A stretch of DNA of 8,606 nucleotides, from positions 1 through 8,606 of the forward strand of contig JBHELG010000113.1 of NCBI GenBank assembly GCA_046263195.1, read 5' to 3'. Each line of letters starts with the position of its first letter. Position 1 is the first letter of the stretch. The notes beneath the pieces were generated by a model that made no database searches, was not told the DNA's origin, and worked only from the letters and a program-made list of their open reading frames with translations. This DNA comes from JBHELG01 sp046263195. Lineage in GTDB: Bacteria > Actinomycetota > Nitriliruptoria > Nitriliruptorales > JAHWKO01. A program made the translations under genes and the position numbers. Shown here in pieces: positions 7,177 to 8,606 of the stretch.

Positions 7177-7324
7177 GTTCGAAAGAGAGAGACGAACCTG
7201 TGGCATGAGTCCTCGCTGTAGCGCTTGCGGTTCAGGTCTCGTGTTTGTCGCGTCTGTCTCGCGGGGTGCGAAGGCCGTGGCAGGCAGGCGCCTCCATTGC
7301 TCCCCCTGGTATCCCAGCAATCAG

Positions 7325-7528
7325 CTAGAAGGCAGTCAGTAACGTGGTGACGAGGAGACAGGCGACGGCCACGTTCTGATCGTCGTCGTCGTCGGCGTCG
7401 TAGCTCTTCTTCTTGCACGACAGACCTGCGAGCCCGTCGGCGGCGAGCGCCGATGGGGTGGACAGCGTCTGGAGGTCGAGAACATCGACGCTCAGCTCTT
7501 GGCCCTTCATGGGAGTCAGATCAACCAT
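7325..7528 (-). CDS. Putative class III lanthipeptide-like precursor peptide, copy 2
   Basis: 67-residue paralogue of the other two precursors. The first 20 residues are identical to theirs, including the VLDLQ leader motif (16-20), followed by TLSTPSALAAD. The middle differs: SCKKKSYDADDDDD, where the linker Cys has moved to position 38, in front of the Lys triplet, and the Cys seen after the His/Asp in the other copies is absent. The end is QNVAVACLLVTTLLTAF (51-67), with Cys57, Thr61, Thr62 and Thr65 conserved. ATG 7528 has the same 12-nt Shine-Dalgarno. Its 3' flank stays collinear with that of copy 3 for 122 nt, up to an exporter-like start site at 7202-7220, so this copy once probably sat directly before the exporter gene. 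Role as for the other copies. Confidence 0.85.
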   Translation of the reverse strand: MVDLTPMKGQELSVDVLDLQTLSTPSALAADGLAGLSCKKKSYDADDDDDQNVAVACLLVTTLLTAF

Positions 7529-7533
7529 GCAGT

Positions 7534-7545
7534 TCACCTCCTTTC
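7534..7545 (-). promoter_or_regulatory. 12-nt Shine-Dalgarno of precursor copy 2
   Basis: GAAAGGAGGTGA on the - strand, GGAGG 8 nt from ATG 7528; same 12-mer as for the other two copies. Confidence 0.9.
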
Positions 7546-7558
7546 GTGATGATGTCAT

Positions 7559-7624
7559 CGGAGCCTCGGGGTGCGGGGTTTCCCCCGTCATGTCCCGGCT
7601 CTGGTGCATGGGCGAGGCCGCCCA
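7559..7624 (-). promoter_or_regulatory. Nested hairpins upstream of precursor copy 2
   Basis: Outer stem CGGAGCC (7559-7565) with GGCTCTG (7597-7603), one mismatch. Inside: CGGGG (7574-7578) with CCCCG (7583-7587). Second hairpin: TGGGCG (7609-7614) with CGCCCA (7619-7624). This lies in the 235-nt spacer 7529-7763, which holds no convincing gene. The rest of that spacer is the 3' flank of copy 1 and a remnant encoding WQVGGLAHAPEP, as in the peptidase tail. Confidence 0.45.
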
Positions 7625-7763
7625 CCTGCCAAACCTTGTCGTCTTGCACCTCGTGCCGCTTTCGCTTCGGTCCGCTGCTCGTCTCGTCAGGGGTGGCGGT
7701 GCTGTTGCAATGCGGTGGCAGGTAGGCAGCCCCGGCTCCTCCCCTGGTCCTGGTGCAGATCAG

Positions 7764-7970
7764 CTAGAACGCGGTCAGCACCGTGGTGAGAAGGAGACAG
7801 GCGACGGCGACGTTCTGATCATCGCCGTCATCGCAGTCGTGGCTCTGGTACTTCTTCTTGCCCAGCGCTCCAAGCTCATCGGCGGCGAGCGACGATGGGG
7901 TAGACAGCGCTTGGAGGTCGAGAACATCGACGCTCAGCTCCTGGCCCTTCATGGGAGTCAGATCAACCAT
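7764..7970 (-). CDS. Putative class III lanthipeptide-like precursor peptide, copy 1 in transcription order
   Basis: 68-residue precursor, first of the three to be transcribed, starting 26 nt after the peptidase stop. Same first 20 residues as its paralogues with VLDLQ (16-20), then ALSTPSSLAADELG with an extra Ser (Ser27). The middle is GKKKYQSHDCDDGDDQ with Cys46, one residue longer than the other copies. The end is NVAVACLLLTTVLTAF, with Cys58, Thr62, Thr63 and Thr66. ATG 7970 has the 12-nt Shine-Dalgarno at 7976-7987. Tight linkage to the peptidase gene and a shared direction indicate one operon. As in the other copies, prolines occur only at 6 and 25. I infer a modified, exported peptide; bioactivity is unknown. 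Confidence 0.85.
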   Translation of the reverse strand: MVDLTPMKGQELSVDVLDLQALSTPSSLAADELGALGKKKYQSHDCDDGDDQNVAVACLLLTTVLTAF

Positions 7971-7975
7971 GCGGT

Positions 7976-7987
7976 TCACCTCCTTTC
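7976..7987 (-). promoter_or_regulatory. 12-nt Shine-Dalgarno of precursor copy 1
   Basis: GAAAGGAGGTGA on the - strand, lying in the 26-nt gap between the peptidase stop (7997) and ATG 7970. Confidence 0.9.
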
Positions 7988-7996
7988 GTGAGGATG

Positions 7997-8606
7997 TCAT
8001 CGGAGCCTCGGGGTGGCGGGGGTGCCCCCCGCCACCAGCGGCTCCGGTGCATGGGCGAGGCCGCCCACCTGCCAAACCGTGTCCTGCGCGTCCGACCAGG
8101 ACGTCTCTCCACCCGCCGGGCCTACGGCCCTTCCCCGGGCGGGGTGACCCGAGCCGGTCGTGGCTGAAATGGAGGAGAGAAAGCGTGTGATGGCGTGGTA
8201 GAGGCGCCGCCGAGCCTCCCGACCACTCAAAACGTGGCCCTCTCCCGGCAGTTCGAGGAGCCACAGGTCCCGACCATCGACGTAGCCCTGGTCACGGAGG
8301 CTGGCGGCGAGCTCCCGTGACTGCTGTACAGGAATGGTGCGATCCTCGCTCCCGTGGGCGAGGAGAACCGGGCAGCCGCGTGGCAGGTCAGCGCGAAGGA
8401 GATCTGTCGCCTCAGGTGCGGGGGCCGCCAGGAGGTCAACCAACTGGCGAACTGGTGGGCTCGCCACCGCTCGCAGTCTGGACAGAGACGCGAAGGGAGA
8501 GATGGCGATGACGCCCCGGAAGAGGTCCGGTCGGACGGATGCCAGTTGGAGCGCCAGGAAGGCGCCATAGCTCTCCCCATAGGCGACCACCGGCCAGCGC
8601 GGTCCC
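7997..8606 (-). CDS. S9 prolyl-oligopeptidase-type serine peptidase (5' truncated)
   Basis: C-terminal catalytic part of an alpha/beta-hydrolase peptidase; 202 residues visible, the rest lies beyond the window end. The nucleophile elbow is GESYGAF (Ser12 of the visible part, codon 8570-8572), followed by LQLASVRPDLFRGVIAISPF, typical of family S9. The acid is Asp88 in HGSEDRTIP and the base His124 in GEGHV, so the triad is complete. The hydrolase domain ends near HAITRFLSSI (about residue 146). The last 55 or so residues are a low-complexity tail whose DNA is hairpin-rich and shares DTVWQVGGLAHAPEP with the precursor spacers. It is the first gene seen of the precursor operon, 26 nt before copy 1. 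By analogy with FlaP of the class III flavipeptin cluster it probably removes the leader; a general peptidase or esterase is the alternative. Confidence 0.87.
   Translation of the reverse strand, partial: GPRWPVVAYGESYGAFLALQLASVRPDLFRGVIAISPFASLSRLRAVASPPVRQLVDLLAAPAPEATDLLRADLPRGCPVLLAHGSEDRTIPVQQSRELAASLRDQGYVDGRDLWLLELPGEGHVLSGREARRRLYHAITRFLSSISATTGSGHPARGRAVGPAGGETSWSDAQDTVWQVGGLAHAPEPLVAGGTPATPRLR
8001..8067 (-). promoter_or_regulatory. Strong nested hairpin at the peptidase 3' end, ahead of precursor copy 1
   Basis: Outer stem CGGAGCC (8001-8007) with GGCTCCG (8040-8046). Inner perfect 11-bp GC stem GGTGGCGGGGG (8012-8022) with CCCCCGCCACC (8026-8036) and a 3-nt loop. Second hairpin TGGGCG/CGCCCA (8052-8057 and 8062-8067). 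It lies inside the last codons of the peptidase gene and ends 13 nt before the copy 1 Shine-Dalgarno. No T-run follows on the - strand, arguing against a simple terminator and for an RNA stability, processing or translational role (inference). Confidence 0.55.
8112..8143 (-). other. GC-rich nested inverted repeat in the peptidase C-terminal tail
   Basis: CCCGCC (8112-8117) pairs with GGCGGG (8138-8143), and inside it GGGCC (8118-8122) pairs with GGCCC (8126-8130). It is coding in the low-complexity tail of the peptidase and may be part of the same structured mRNA region that precedes the first precursor gene. Confidence 0.4.

Larger units (their letters stand above)
7027..7206 (-). pseudogene. 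Duplication-junction remnant ORF (exporter start fused to peptidase tail)
   Basis: The 290-nt spacer between precursor copies 2 and 3 (7035-7324) has no clear gene but carries an open frame of 59 codons. It starts at ATG 7206 with GCGAGGACTC upstream, almost identical to the start site of the first exporter. It then runs into DTVWQVGGLAHAPEP, which is also in the C-terminal tail of the peptidase (same frame), and ends 8 nt inside precursor copy 3. I read it as debris from tandem duplication; it could still be translated as a leader coupled to the precursor start. Confidence 0.5.
6784..8083 (-). repeat. Three tandem copies of a ~360-bp precursor unit with flanks
   Basis: Approximate copies: 6784-7145, 7278-7639 and 7715-8083; start codons are 494 and 442 bp apart. 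Homology covers the precursor gene, about 45 nt of 3' flank (ending in CAGATCAGCTAG or a close variant on the + strand), the Shine-Dalgarno, the nested hairpins and a block ending near GCCAAACCGTGTC. Divergent filler separates the copies. Confidence 0.88.

Noticed and set aside
6831..7418. Precursor copy 3 as part of a 195-residue protein
   Set aside because: The in-frame extension upstream of ATG 7034 crosses copy 2 flank and hairpins and has no conserved counterpart in the other copies, while the 12-nt SD fixes the ATG at 7034. The same argument applies to the 166- and 94-codon versions of copies 1 and 2.
6831..7970. Daptide, linaridin or thioamitide precursors
   Set aside because: Three hydrophobic-ended precursors recall daptides, but these end in Ala-Phe rather than Thr. 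I see no oxidative decarboxylase, aminotransferase or methyltransferase, and the VLDLQ leader fits class III better.
8012..8036. Rho-independent terminator after the peptidase gene
   Set aside because: The 11-bp GC hairpin is strong but no T-run follows on the - strand, and it sits before the stop codon with a ribosome site just downstream.
6784..8083. Insertion sequence or transposon causing the repeats
   Set aside because: No transposase, terminal inverted repeats or target-site duplications seen; repeat borders match gene-flank homology, which tandem duplication explains.

Overview
The window is GC-rich (G or C at most third codon positions). It has a full anti-Shine-Dalgarno match ahead of several genes and RiPP/transport genes of an actinobacterial type, so I read it as chromosomal DNA of an actinomycete (inference; the genus cannot be told from this stretch). 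It holds two convergent gene groups.

Left part, + strand (1-2311): the 3' part of a sugar-nucleotide epimerase/dehydratase gene of the SDR family, followed 28 nt later by a gene for a secreted or membrane-anchored right-handed beta-helix (pectate-lyase-like fold) protein. The pair looks like the end of a cell-surface polysaccharide operon. A short convergent gap (2312-2439) with a hairpin separates it from the second group.

Right part, - strand (8606 down to 2440), in transcription order: the 3' part of an S9/prolyl-oligopeptidase-type serine peptidase gene; three tandem paralogous genes for 67-68 residue RiPP precursor peptides; and two ABC exporter half-transporters (TMD-NBD) whose reading frames overlap by 8 nt. 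The precursors share a leader containing VLDLQ, which matches the LLDLQ/ILELQ-type leader motif of class III lanthipeptides (the RamS/AmfS/LabA group). Two fused ABC exporters and a POP-type peptidase are known companions of class III clusters (RamA/RamB with SapB, FlaP with flavipeptin). The likely scheme is: an unseen synthetase (LanKC-like, expected beyond 8606) modifies the three peptides, the peptidase removes the leader, and the ABC pair exports the product. The synthetase itself is not in the window, so the class is inferred.

What is unusual: the predicted cores end in a conserved hydrophobic block, Cys-x3-Thr-Thr-x2-Thr-Ala-Phe, preceded by a KKK and an Asp-rich run. They lack the usual class III Ser-x2-Ser-x(n)-Cys order, because the Cys lies before the Thr residues. 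Each precursor has a 12-nt Shine-Dalgarno match and sits behind a conserved set of nested hairpins. The spacers carry debris of both flanking genes (peptidase 3' end and exporter start), which records how the precursor gene was amplified. Both exporters carry Arg-rich N-terminal extensions. In the second one the extension is built from four 23-residue (69-bp) tandem repeats, and it also has a repeat-rich TMD-NBD linker.
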